A stretch of DNA of 64,000 nucleotides from positions 22,260,111 through 22,324,110 of the forward strand of contig NC_023754.2 of assembly GCF_000499845.2 (NCBI RefSeq), written 5' to 3'. The notes below the pieces were generated by a model that worked only from the letters and a program-made list of their open reading frames with translations, ran no database searches and was not told the DNA's origin. This document shows positions 37,400 through 49,551 of the stretch, in pieces (positions within the stretch are counted from its first letter, which is position 1; each line of letters begins with the position of its first letter). This stretch comes from Phaseolus vulgaris (lineage: Eukaryota; Streptophyta; Magnoliopsida; Fabales; Fabaceae). The position numbers and the translations under genes were made by a program.

Positions 37400-37825
37400 G
37401 AAGAAACAGAACCACACCAATTCTCTATAATTTGGTAACGACGATTCAGCTGTCTCCGGAGCAAAATAATCATCATCGGCGACACCAGAAGAAAAGCTTT
37501 CGTCATTCTAAAGGATTTTTGGAGCGAGAGGGAACAAAAGAAAGAGAAAGAAAAACCGGCCTTGTGTTCTGTAACTGAAGCAGTGAGAGGGAGTTAGCAG
37601 CACATGAGATAAATTCTGCGGCAGGATCGTTACGAGAAGCAAAAAGGAGGAAACTTGTTAACTCTTCATCATTACTCACTCACTCGCGTATAACTGTCTT
37701 GTCTCGCCATCTATTTCTCTCTCCTTTCTATTCATGGGGTAATCTCATCTGTTATTTCTCACTCTGCACCTGCTTTCAGCTTTTGCCTCTCTTTCTCTTC
37801 TTCTCTCTGTACGACGTCGTTTTGA
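37400..37825 (+). promoter_or_regulatory. Probable 5' leader of the ARF gene with minimal uORFs and TGTCTC motifs
   Basis: Composition becomes GC-balanced with GA-rich and CT-rich tracts typical of long ARF leaders. It contains two two-codon upstream frames, ATG AGA TAA at 37604-37612 and ATG GGG TAA at 37734-37742. Two TGTCTC auxin-response motifs occur at 37451-37456 and 37700-37705. The transcription start cannot be fixed from sequence, so whether the uORFs are in the mRNA is unproven. Confidence 0.45.
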
Positions 37826-40800
37826 ATGGCACATCTGGAAGCTGCTGTCAGAAGTGTGCCCAGTTCTCAGCCAGAAACAGGTCAATGGCTTATGCTTCGT
37901 TGGGATTTTATGGACCTTGCTCTGCTTGGTTGCTTAGAAAGTTTAACAAATAAAACCAAGTGGTTGTCTTTTTTTTTTAATGTTTGAAGCAGTTTCTAAG
38001 GTTCTCAACGAGGTTTTTTTGTGGTTTTGAGGAACTTGGGTCTGCACGGTTTTGGTTCAATTGTTGATGTGCTGTGTCTTCCTTACCGGGGTTGTGTTGG
38101 AAGGAGAGTGAAGGGGAGAAGTTGTTTACTTTCTGAGAAACCACGCAGAGCATTGGCTTTCATTTGCGAAAACGAGGATCTTACTTAATTGTTTTGATTT
38201 GTGTTCGGTTAGGTGTGGAAGACGGTGATCTGTACACGCAGCTATGGAAGCTATGTGCGGGGCCTTTGGTGGATGTTCCTTGCGAAGGGGAGAGAGTTTT
38301 CTACTTTCCGCAGGGTCACATGGAACAAGTATGTTTTCTTTAGTAGCTTTCGGGATTTTATTTGCTTTGAAATTTACTTGAGTTTTGGTCTTTTTTTTGG
38401 CAGTTGCAAGCTTCGACTAATCAGGGACTGAACCAGGAGCTGAACCAGCAAATTCCTCATTTCAATCTCCCGTCCAAGATTCTCTGTCGTGTTGTTCACA
38501 TTCAGTTGTTGGTAATGTTTCTTATACCTTTCATTGCATGTTTATTATTGTGATTCATGTACTTATCATAAGATTTTATGTTAATTTGTAGGCGGAACAA
38601 GAAACAGATGAAGTTTATGCTCGTATCACTTTGCTTCCGGAGTCAAATGTGAGATTATACGTGTTTCACATCCTTTTTTTTTTTGCTTCGGTCTTGCGGA
38701 TCCGTTTAGTCATTCTGAGAGAATCCGAATGGGTTTTTGAACCCAATTCTCTCGTTATTACTCTACCTTGAATGTGTTTGCTTTGTATTTTGCTTGCTTT
38801 ACGATTTCCTCTGCGACTGTGAAATACATAACGCTAAAGGAAAATAGTTTTTCAGGTTGGAAGTTGAGAGTATTTTTTCTGGGGAGTTATCTCTGTTTAT
38901 TTTTGTGGTTTTATTCAGCAAGAAGAGCCAACGACTCCAGACCCAAGTGTACCCGAGACCCAGAAACAGAGTTTTCACTCTTTCAGTAAGATATTAACTG
39001 CTTCTGATACTAGTACTCATGGAGGATTTTCAGTTCTGCGGAGGCATGCTACCGAGTGTCTGCCTCAATTGGTATTTACCTCAGTTTCCTTTAGCCTCTA
39101 TATATTTAATGAAAACCCAACTTTCCTTATTTTCACGCTTGCTACTTTTGTGTATATATTGTAGGACATGACCCAAACTATCCCCACTCAGGAATTGGCA
39201 GCAAAGGATCTTCATGGGTTTGAGTGGAAGTTTAAGCATATATTCAGAGGTAATTTTGCTTTAATATTCATAAGTCTTCTTTGGGGATTTACATCTACTA
39301 TTTTTCTTGTGCTAACACCATAATTGGTATGAAATAAAATGAAGGCCACTGAGCGTAAATTTTACATCTACTATTTTTCTTGTGGCCAATTTGCTTCTCC
39401 ATTCTGTAAACATGATCAGGTCAACCAAGGAGGCACTTGCTCACAACTGGCTGGAGTACATTTGTCACATCCAAGAGACTTGTTGCTGGAGATGCTTTTG
39501 TGTTTCTAAGGTTTTTAATTCAGGAGCCTTATTGTATTATTTGTTTCTGATGTTGTTTCATCTGTTGTGATGGTGTGCACTTTGGTCTTGACATGATTGT
39601 TGCAGGGGAGAGAATGGCGAACTGAGAGTTGGTGTTAGGCGTGTAGCACGACAGCAAAGTCCCATGCCTTCTTCTGTGATATCAAGCCAGAGTATGCATC
39701 TTGGAGTGCTTGCCACTGCCTCTCATGCATTTTTGACCAGTACCATGTTTGTGGTATATTACAAACCTAGGTGGGTAAACAAGTTGAAATTTGTTTTTGG
39801 TGCTATAAAGCTTATAATTAAAATGTAACAGAATGCCTAACCCTTGGTCCACATGCCTTTTGATACATTCAGGACTAGCCAGTTTATTATAGGACTAAAC
39901 AAATATCTGGAGTCAGTCAACAAGTTTTCAGTTGGCATGCGTTTCAAGATGAGATTTGAGGTGGAGGACTCACCTGAGAGAAGGTATCTATTTTAGCACA
40001 CACGAAATTTTCATAAGCACTTTGTGTTCCCTTCAGTTCTAGTTGGTCCTTTATTGTTATATCATATTACTTTAATTTTTTTGGTCAGGTTTTCTGGTAC
40101 TATTGTTGGGGTTGGGGATGTATCTCCAGGATGGCGGAACTCTCAGTGGCGTTCATTGAAGGTTGAACTTAGACCTACATTTTTCCATCTAAATTCTTAT
40201 TCAGTTTCGGTTTAGCATTTATAATCTTTTTGCCTTTCAGGCTCAATGGGATGAACCAGCAATAATTCCAAGGCCAGAGAGGGTTTCTTCGTGGGAGATA
40301 GAGCCTTTCGTTGCTTCCACTGCTTTGAATGTCACTCAACAAGTGGTCAAGAGCAAAAGGTCCAGGCCACCTGAGGTTTCGTCTTCTGGTACTAGTTGTT
40401 TTACCTAACTTTTCTTAATTAGACTAAACATATTGTAGGAGGATATAATAAGATATAGTAAGTTAAAATTAGTTTTTGGAAAAATTAGATGAGATACTTT
40501 CTATGAAAGTTGAAGTGTATAAAAAAGCTTCATTTATTTTATGTTATTAGGTTCTTGATTTTTTGAAAAAAAAGGGTATCTAAACATGTCCATGGTTGTT
40601 TATGGATTAAATGAGCATTGACTTAAATTATGTGATGGTTGGATGCAGAAATTGGCCCCAATTCCCCTGCTACGGCTTTGTGGTATCATGGACCATCCTT
40701 ATCCCATGACCCTACTGCATTGGGTGGCACTTCAGAGGTCCAAAGCAATGAAAGCCCAGTTATATGGTCTACAAGGATGAAAGAAATTAATGTGAATCCT

Positions 40801-41950
40801 ATGAATGGTAACAAGAGCAGCTCCAGCAGAGTCCGTGTGGAAGGAATGTGGCCTTCTTCCCCACATTTGAGTGTCTCTTCCAACCTTTTTCCAGACCCCA
40901 AAAACAGCAAAGCTGTCACAGCACAATCAAATGTCTCTGGGTATGCCCCTGTTTCATGTAGGCCGAATGATGATTTGGCACATGATCCCGTGGAATGTGG
41001 TAAAAGAAGTGAGAATCCCATGGACTGTTGGGTATTTGGAGTTAATTTGACTAACAATTTTACTAATGTTGCCCTCCCGGATAAAGAACTGGGATGTCCA
41101 GCTATAATAATTCCTAGTGGTCCCAAAGATTCTATTCCTGTTGCTGCATGTGAAACTCAGGCTGGTCAGAATCACAATTATTCACTGTCCAATAAGGTGC
41201 AGAAGCAAATTATTTCTGATGGATCACCCAGTGAGAGACACGCCAAGCAGGCCACAGTACCATCCACCAGGACTCGGACCAAGGTACCTATATCTTCCAC
41301 CCTAAGACTACTGTTCTAAAGATTCCTTTTCCTATTTTCTATTGTGTCAAACAAATAAAATTAAAACCTATGCTTAGCGCTAGGAAATTGGTCTGCCTTT
41401 AAGTAGGTCAATGTTAGGGTAGGAATATATTGAACGTAACATTTTTTTTTAAAATTTTTATTCTTTTTGCATAATTTCTATCACATGTTGTTGTTTGAGA
41501 AGGTGCAAATGCAAGGTGTTGCTGTTGGTCGTGCAGTTGACCTCACTGTCATAAAAGATTATGAGGCTCTCATAGACGAGCTTGAGAAAATTTTTGATAT
41601 TAAGGGGGAGCTTCGAATGCAAACCAAATGGGCTATTACTTTCACTGATGATGAAAATGACATGATGCTCGCTGGTGATGATCCATGGCCGTAAGTAATT
41701 ATGAGTTTTACCTTCAACTTTATCTGATTCACAAAAACTGGACTTTAATTGTCTTCTTTTTCATCCTCCCCTTGATTGCAGTGAGTTCTGTTGTATGGCG
41801 AAGAGGATTTTCATTTGTTCAAGGGAAGATGTGAACAAGTTGAAAAACAAGCATTCGGCGTGTTCATCAGAGGCTGAGGAGACTTTGTTGAGCCAAGATT
41901 CACAGAATAGGGAAGAAACTCAGCAAGTCTCTTGTGATTTGACAGCTTAA
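37826..41950 (+). CDS. ARF: Auxin response factor, ARF9/ARF11/ARF18 type
   Basis: Fourteen exons join to a 717-residue protein: 37826-37880, 38213-38328, 38404-38511, 38592-38648, 38919-39071, 39165-39249, 39420-39510, 39606-39770, 39873-39983, 40089-40161, 40241-40388, 40649-41283, 41503-41690 and 41782-41950. All borders are GT-AG and phases agree. ARFs are nuclear transcription factors that bind TGTC auxin-response elements and are held in check by Aux/IAA proteins. A B3 DNA-binding domain spans about residues 134-236 ([34 protein letters not shown]), the ARF ancillary domain about 261-345 and the C-terminal PB1 domain about 600-685 with its acidic stretch ([17 protein letters not shown]). 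The middle region is Ser/Pro-rich, not Gln-rich, which points to a repressor-class ARF. WVFGV at 515-519 resembles the RLFGV repression motif. Which family member it is remains open. Confidence 0.93.
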
Positions 41951-44900
41951 TATTTTTAGTTTTTTGGTTTGGGAGGGGTTTAGGGTGCTTGATGGTTTGA
42001 ATTGCTTAATTTTATGCGACTTTAAATTGTAGAGTAGTGAACGTGTGTAAGTGGACTAATATAATATAACTAAATTTAGGTACTTTATATTTGTGAATAC
42101 TTTTTTTGGGGTGGTACCATCTGCATAAACAAGCATGCCTCTTCTTTTTCTCCCTTTTAGTTATTTGCCTTTAATGGGTTAGGCATGTCCTGATTGATTG
42201 ATTGAATAAATATTGTTGGGAAATGACATTACCAACGACAATGTCACGAATTGATACGAAATTTACGTGGTTAGAACTAATTTGTCTACATTTTCGAATC
42301 ACCACTGATATTATTTGGTACCAGGTAACATTATTAGATTGGCGCTTTTCGTTACTGATGTTACAATTCATACCGAAACAAATAACAATGCCCATTCTTG
42401 TGTTATCAAAATATTTGGCATAACATTTAAATGTTTCCGTGTTGGGTAACGACCCAACACTTAACTTTGTTTGGAATTTTTTTGGTATATACATAATTTT
42501 ACCGTTATAATCATTATACTGTATATTCACGCTTTGCTTGATAGCAGTATGAAAGTATGGTTGTTCTGTTCACATAATTGTTTTATTTTTTAAATATTTT
42601 TCAGATATTATAGCATTTCACAATAAAGTTTTAAGTGTTGGTGGAAAATTTCTTCAGTTGTATTCAACGTTGGTTAAAGTGATCATGCTTCCACTTCAAA
42701 ATTTAATATGGAGGTTTGTTTTATTGTAATAAGATTGTGTTTTTGATGGGTAACTCTAATCTAAATAAAAAGTACCGACGATAAATAAAAGAAAAGTGAT
42801 TATGATAGAGTTTTTTCATTATGAGTTGTTATTGTCTTTCATTTAACGTCTTTTCTAAAGCTGTTAAATAAAATTAAAGCATATTCAATGATGATACGTA
42901 ACGAGAAATTTATTCCATGTGCGCCGGAGAATGTCACTTTTCCAGATGTTACACATTTATAGACAGGCGATACAAATGTTTGTGCGAATATAGAATTGTG
43001 TTTCTTGCATTGTCTACCTGGTAAGTTGCCTAAATATTAGAGGCTAAGATTGTTTCCAACAATATCCTCAATTTTTTTTCATAAAAATAGGGAAGAATGC
43101 TTTTGAAATTGGCATAGTCAAAGGAAGTGTTCTCATAAGAGGTCAAAAGGAAGTGTGTTGTTTTAAGTGCAATAATCAGACAGCCACTGTCTCTTCCGCT
43201 AGATGCATCTGCTTTGGGTTTCACCTTCTTTTTCCCTTTCAAAATTGGGTCTCACAGGAGCACTACAACACTTTGCCCTTTGCCTTTTCTTTTTCTATCT
43301 ATTATCTTTATGTTAATATGTCTTAAAATCCTCTAATTATATTTTTTGTTCTCATTCTACACTCTTTTTTATTGGTTTAGTCAAATTTAGTAAGGTTGTT
43401 TAGTCAAAATTTTGTAAATTTATATCCCTGTTGATGGTTTAAATGTCTTATTCTCTTAACAAAACCGTCACATCTATTATGGTATACTTTTTTTGGTCCT
43501 TTATTACCGTGTGGTGTTAGATCACCGTTTGTCCATATTAGTTTTTATACTACATATGATTAAATATTATTCATTACTTTATTTTAAATTTAAAAATTTA
43601 AATGCGCAGTACTCAAATTTTTAGAATCACATACTAATTTCTTCTACTTGAAATAAGTCCGCGTGCAATTTAACGTATACTTGGATAACTTTCTTTTATA
43701 AATATTCATTTTTCAATGTTAAGGGAAATGAATTAATTTGTTGCTTTTGTAAAACAGAAAGAAGTATAACTACCACTACATGTGTGGAATCTTAAATCAT
43801 GTCTTTTCTAGGGTTGATGACAGTTACGCTTAACATTTCCTTTGGAATAATTATACCACTCAAGTTTAAATTCATGAATATATGTGGGTAGATATCCCAA
43901 AATTTAATTTTAGGATTAAACCTAACTTTGTCCTCATAAAATGAATATGCTTTGATTTTAGCTTTTACAAAAATGATTTTTTTTTATTCTTTAAATTATA
44001 AATTATTATTTTTAGTCCTCTTAATATAAGTGAAATTTATTTTTAGACGTTGCAAACAAATATTTGATTTTAATCTTTTCATAACTTGAAATTTTTAAGG
44101 AGATAGAAAAAAACAAATAAAAGTGGTATAATTAAAATGATATATGAATATTTTATATTAAGATGAAAAAAATTATATATTTAGAAAAAAAATAGTTATT
44201 ACGTTTTTATTTTTAATAAACACTATCTTTTTAGGAAAAATTTGTTTTTTTCTTCTCTATCTTCTTTTTAAATTTATAATCACATTTTTCATCAGACTAG
44301 GATTAAATGTCACTTTTAAACTCCTGATAATGAATAATGAATAGGGTAGAGTTGTTTGATCAAAATTTTGTTTAGAGTAAGTTTTTTTTTGCTTATTTTT
44401 TCTTTGAATTAATTTTGAATTTTCTATTCATGTGGATAGACATGTTTTGCCTGTAGTGACTTTGACTTTAGGATTAGTCTTTGTTAGTTCAAAATCCTAG
44501 TATTGTGTTCATATCATTGATCAAGACTTTGTGGTGCAGGCTAGGCTACTCCTACTTTCTATAGGAGTTGGATTGTGAGTGTTCATCACTCTAATCAGGT
44601 AAGAGAAGCTAGTGTTATATTTTGATATAACTCTATATTATAAGATCTAGATATGAAGGTGAAGTGGTCACAAGTTTCAAATTTTTTTTGCAAGATTTGG
44701 TTTGTTGATTGAAATATATGTTATTTGGTGAAAAGAGTTGGACGTTTAAACAATTGGATAAATGGTTGATGATTTATATTGATTGTGATGTATATTTTGA
44801 AGTTAAGTCTTTGTTTTTACATGTAAATTGTGATTTTAAAAGAGTTATACTTTTTTTTTTTATCTCAAATCCACTCACTACAATTCTCTTTCTAAAACAA

Positions 44901-47900
44901 ATTGAATTACACTTTTTGAGGTGCTCTCGATTTCAAATTCGCTTAGCACAATTTCCTTGCACTCAAGCGAATTGAACTGCAGGTTTTGGGATATTGTCTG
45001 CCTCAAATCTACTTAGTGCCAACACTCTGCACTTAGCATCAACACCCTGTACTCAGCGTCAACATCCTGCGCTTAATGCAAGCAATGTAAGCTCAAGCCC
45101 CAACTTCGTGGACTCAAGCTATTTTCACAACATTTTTCATTTTCGTTTAGCTATCTTTTTTTTTTTCTATATAGGTCATGAAATTGAAAGGGACAATCCT
45201 CACTCTACTAGTATATTAGAATCATATAGATGAAGATTCTTAGGTGGTGAGAGACAATCATATGAGCGAGTTTGAGATTTGAAAAATAATTGATCAAAAC
45301 ATATCATATGGATTAACTTTGTTATATTGGATGGATGGATTCATATGTACATGTGGTTATGTGGAGAGATTCCCCAACAGAAATAGTATGATAGGTCTAT
45401 GAGTCTAATTTCAATACATGAGTCTTCAAAAAATAGAGTCAAATGTTTATGTGTGGATATGAGTGAATTTTTTGCATGAGTGATGTTGAACATGAGATAT
45501 TTGTAGACACTTAGATGTTTAGTACATGGGAATGAATGAAATGTTATGATTCATATATTCATGATTGTATTCATTGAATTAGATGAATTATGAAAAATCA
45601 TAAGTTTGTGATTATTTATTGAAATCTAAAGTTATATTAAAAGCCTAAAAAATACTAGTTTACCCTGTGTTTTTGTCAATGTTGTAATTATAAAAATTTG
45701 TTATGATCATATTTTATACGGAGTATATATTATAGGTGATGAATCTCAACATAAGAAAACGAGGTGTTAGCATAGAAATCTGGATAAATCTTTTTATCTT
45801 ATATATTTGACAATTCTTATAAAAAGGATAATATTTTGTAATATAATATTATGAATATATAAATTATATATATATATTAAATTGTATAATAATTATTAAG
45901 TAAAGTAAATGAGAATATTAAGTTATTATTTTTAATATCTATTTAAAATATGATTATTTTTAAAACTTATTTAAATAATACTTGTCATACTAATGCTATT
46001 TTTTTTAAAATATCACATGTTGAACCTTTTATTTAACCCGTGATTACATAACATGTATGGCAATACTATGGATAAAAAATAGTTATTTTCAATTTGTGAG
46101 GGAAAAACAACTTTTATTTTATAGAAATCAAAAAAGTTTTTTTTTTTACTTTATAAAAAATTTAAAAAAATATCGAAACAATAGAAAAAATAGGATTTGA
46201 TATTAAAAGTGGAGGCAATGGCCAACATGTTTTGATGAAGATGGTGAAAATTGAATCCATATTAAATTAGTGAAAACAACACAATCTAAGTGGGACCTTT
46301 GTATGATTTCCCAATAAATGTAGAGCTAAATATAGGTGATATATAACATAAGATGAATCAAAAGGTAAACACAAGTAATCGATGTGGAATCATCTTCAGT
46401 TTTTCTTGCGTCACAACACCATGACCTTTTCTTTGCATGCTTAAAAGGTGTTACTTCTATAATCTTTTTCAAACATAATGCCTTTATTCATTTTTCTAAT
46501 GAATTTATCTTTGCGTTGACTATTTTATTCCTAAAATTTTCAAATAAATATAATTTTTTTCTCAAATTCTTAAAAGTATATTTCACTCTATTAAATTTTA
46601 AAAAATGCAATTTCATTTTTACAAACTCAACAGAAACTAAAAATCGACTTTTAAAAAACATTTTTAACCTTTCAAATTCATGACTTAAGTACTACAAAAA
46701 AATTATTTATTTTAGGATTGATTTTAAAAGAAAATCAAGACACCAAAATATATTTATTTCAAATTTCAGAAACTGAAAATATAATCAACTCTAAAATTTT
46801 CACCACTTTCTTTTAAAGTTACATAAAAGAAATAGAATCTTTACTTAAAAAAAGTTAATACAAGTATACAACTAAACAAAGAAAAAACCCGGGTAGCGTC
46901 GGGTACTCTCTAAAAATTATTATGGTTTAAACGTACATTAATATGCTTCTCATGTATTGTTTTGATATTTTAATTTGAAAATTGTAAAAATAAAAATAAG
47001 AGGTTAAAATTAAAATATATAAATTTTATTGATATAATACGTCAAATTTAAAATTAAAAAATTCAAATGAACATATAATGTTAAAGTTTACCTTATTTTT
47101 AAAATAATGCAAAAAAAATGTTTATCATTGTGTTTCTAAATAATGGAAAATATGTTACATTTAGTAACATCCTTCGTGCTACAATAAATAATAAATTAAA
47201 ATTTAATCCTAACTTAAAATAGCATCACTGGTTAATTAACAAAGAAATTTTACGAGTATTGAAAAATATTGTAAAAAATATAATATCATGTTAGTTATAT
47301 TACAATTCCCATTTAGATGCTGTCGTAGCAATAATAGTAATAATAATAATATATCATGTTAGGTATGGGAGATTATTTCAAAATAAACGAAATTCTCATA
47401 AATAAAAATGTTATTATATAAAAAATGTAAATTAATTTATGGTACCACCTATGAATTGTGTTTTGCCTAGGCTCAGCCTCCACTTGAACCCACTGGACAA
47501 GAAGGAGTTTTTTTTTCTTTTCAAAATTCACATTTTAACGGGCCTTTTTAAGAACTTTTATAGTCAATTAATTACTCGATTTAGGTGAAATGACAAAAAT
47601 ATTTTTAAATAAAAAAGGATGTAAATAAAAAATATTTTTAATTATTTTTTAGAATATATTTTTGAATTAGAATTTTTGGAATACTTTTCTAAATTTTTAA
47701 AATATATTTTCAGATTTTCTTTTTTAAAATATATTTTTTTCATTCTGAAAATTTTCAGGAATAAAATTTTAATTTTTGAATTCTATTCCAAAATTTTATT
47801 TCTACAACACAATCATATTTCAAATTTACTTTTTCTGAATTTATCTTTTGAATTTTAAATTCCAAAATTAGAATAATTTTAGAAATTTGAAAAGAGAATT

Positions 47901-48265
47901 AGGTGATGTATTTTTAATTTATCAGGGTTTCATTGAAGCCATGTAAAATAATCAGTAAATCATTTCAAGAATAAAAAACGAGTTCATAGGGTCTCTATTT
48001 TTTTTTTCTTTTACAAAGCATTATATAAACCACTCATAAAATCAAAAGTAATATATTTTAAAATTAAATATACTAATAAATGATACACAAATAATGTAGA
48101 GATACTAGAACCGTATAATTTAAATTTTTAGAAAATAAAAAGTAATATATTTTAGAAGAAATTTTTTATTTTTTTTATATTTTATATACCTCCAATTTGG
48201 ATCATTTTGTAACTTGGCCCAAACTCTTATCCTACTTAAACCCAATTTCAGTTTCAATTTCATTA
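41951..48265. other. ARF 3' UTR followed by AT-rich intergenic DNA
   Basis: The first 150 or so bases after the stop are the likely ARF 3' UTR. Beyond that I see no supported gene. A perfect 9-bp hairpin (GTGTTGGGT, loop AACG, ACCCAACAC) lies at 42439-42460. The frame at 46384-46683 is low-complexity Phe/Asn-rich. The area 44450-45700 has less biased composition and may be an old retrotransposon, but nothing in it is diagnostic. Confidence 0.5.
45012..45071. repeat. Three 20-bp tandem repeats
   Basis: Units CTTAGTGCCAACACTCTGCA, CTTAGCATCAACACCCTGTA and CTCAGCGTCAACATCCTGCG lie head to tail, with a partial fourth unit beginning CTTAATGC. Confidence 0.85.
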
Positions 48266-49151
48266 GGTGTTTTCTTCGTGCCCCTTCATAGTTTCTTCCT
48301 AAACCTCCATAAGGCAAATGCTCCCTGCATCCAACACTTTTGAACCTGCACTCAATATAATTTCAAAAATTCCAAAAATACCCTTTATTCCGGAAATAAA
48401 AATCCAGAATTGAAAATAATGCATTCCCCAAAAAAAAAATCCGGAAGAGGTTTTTGTATTTTGGATATAAAAATCCGGAAAAAAAAATCAAAATTACATT
48501 CCGGATAAAAAAAATTCAGAACTAAAAATAATACATTCCGGAAAAAATTATCCGGAAGAGATTATTGTGTTCTGGAAAAGGGGGTCCAGAATGTAATTTT
48601 ATATACACCCCATTTTCTTAAGGGTATTTTCGGTATTTCCCCTGTGATTGGGTGCAATGATATGGTGCATGAAGCAATTGCCCCTCCATAATTCTTTTAA
48701 TTTTAAAACTATCCTTCGGGAAAAATTGTTTATTTTTATATTATATAATCCATATATCATTTAAATTAGACAATTTAAAAATAATTTATATTTTAAATTT
48801 TACAATTCAGAAAGAATTTTCTAAATTATCAAATACGTTTTGAATGGTAAAGTTTGAAATATACATTTGTATTTTGAATAATAAAATTATAAAATATTTG
48901 AGAATAAAAAATATATTTTAAATTATAAAATTTTAAATATAATTTTATATTTTAAACGGTAGAATTTTGACAAATTTTTTTAAAATTTTAAATATCTTTT
49001 GAATTTTACAATTTAAAATATAAAATTATATTTTAAATTGTATAATTTAAAAATATTAAAAATTATTAAAAATATCAAATTAATAAAATTTTACTAAAGA
49101 TAAACTGGACATTTCATAAAAAAAAATATGGAGGTGTATAAAGAGAACACC
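48266..49151. mobile_element. Probable Mutator-derived element hosting a smaller MITE
   Basis: The left end GGTGTTTTCTTCGTGCC and the reverse-complemented right end GGTGTTCTCTTTATACACC are similar, and both continue into CCTCCAT followed by a T-rich tract. The style matches the Mutator-like termini elsewhere in the window. No clear target duplication was found (flanks ATTTCATTA and CATTGACTA), so the exact ends are uncertain. The interior is AT-rich with repeated ATTTTAAATT motifs and no coding frame. Confidence 0.45.
48313..48682. mobile_element. Mutator-like MITE, 370 bp, with perfect 9-bp target duplication
   Basis: Identical 9-mers CCTCCATAA flank it at 48304-48312 and 48683-48691. The ends GGCAAATGCTCCCTGCATCC and, reverse-complemented, GGCAATTGCTTCATGCACC form an imperfect inverted repeat. 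The inside is rich in TTCCGGA and TCCGGAA motifs, a different but related repertoire from the CCGGATTA arrays of the large MULE. It has no coding frame. It sits inside the element at about 48266-49151. Confidence 0.85.
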
Positions 49152-49261
49152 CATTGACTAACCTTTTAGGGACCAATATATTTAGACTAAAGGCGACCAA
49201 ATGGACCGACCCAATGTGCAAAAACAACCCGTTAAAGGGACCAAATTGACTTTTGAATTTT

Positions 49262-49542
49262 GACTGCTTCTTTATGCACCTCCATATCTCCTTCTCTCAT
49301 CTCCATAAATTTTCATATTTTCAAAAATATTCCTTTGTAATATTCTGGATCACTCATAAGTTTTTTTTCAAAATCGTAATTAGTTTCTGGATTATGTAAT
49401 CCGGAAATCTTTTTTCAAATGCGTATTTGAATTATATAATTCAGAAGCTACTATAGGAAGGTGACACAAAAAAGATAAAAATGTATTTTCATGTTTTGTA
49501 TGGGATATCAGAAAAATATATAGAGATACGGGAAGAACAATC
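49262..49542. mobile_element. Mutator-like MITE, 281 bp, same family as 1359-1753
   Basis: The left end GACTGCTTCTTTATGCACCT and the reverse-complemented right end GATTGTTCTTCCCGTATCTC form an imperfect terminal inverted repeat. The flanking 9-mers TTGAATTTT (49253-49261) and TAGAATTTT (49543-49551) match at 8 of 9. The inside has TCTGGATTATGTAATCCGGA, and its last 80 bp closely follow the last 80 bp of the element at 1359-1753 (both contain TGTATTTTCATGTTTTG-like sequence). Confidence 0.8.
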
Positions 49543-49551
49543 TAGAATTTT

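Noticed and set aside
42439..42460. Perfect 9-bp inverted repeat with a 4-base loop downstream of the ARF gene
   Set aside because: Too short for a microRNA precursor and too far from the ARF stop codon (about 490 bp) to call a 3' processing signal; probably chance or part of a small unrecognised repeat.
46384..46683. A 99-codon frame rich in Phe, Leu, Asn and Lys
   Set aside because: Biased composition from AT-rich DNA; no domain and no neighbouring exons.
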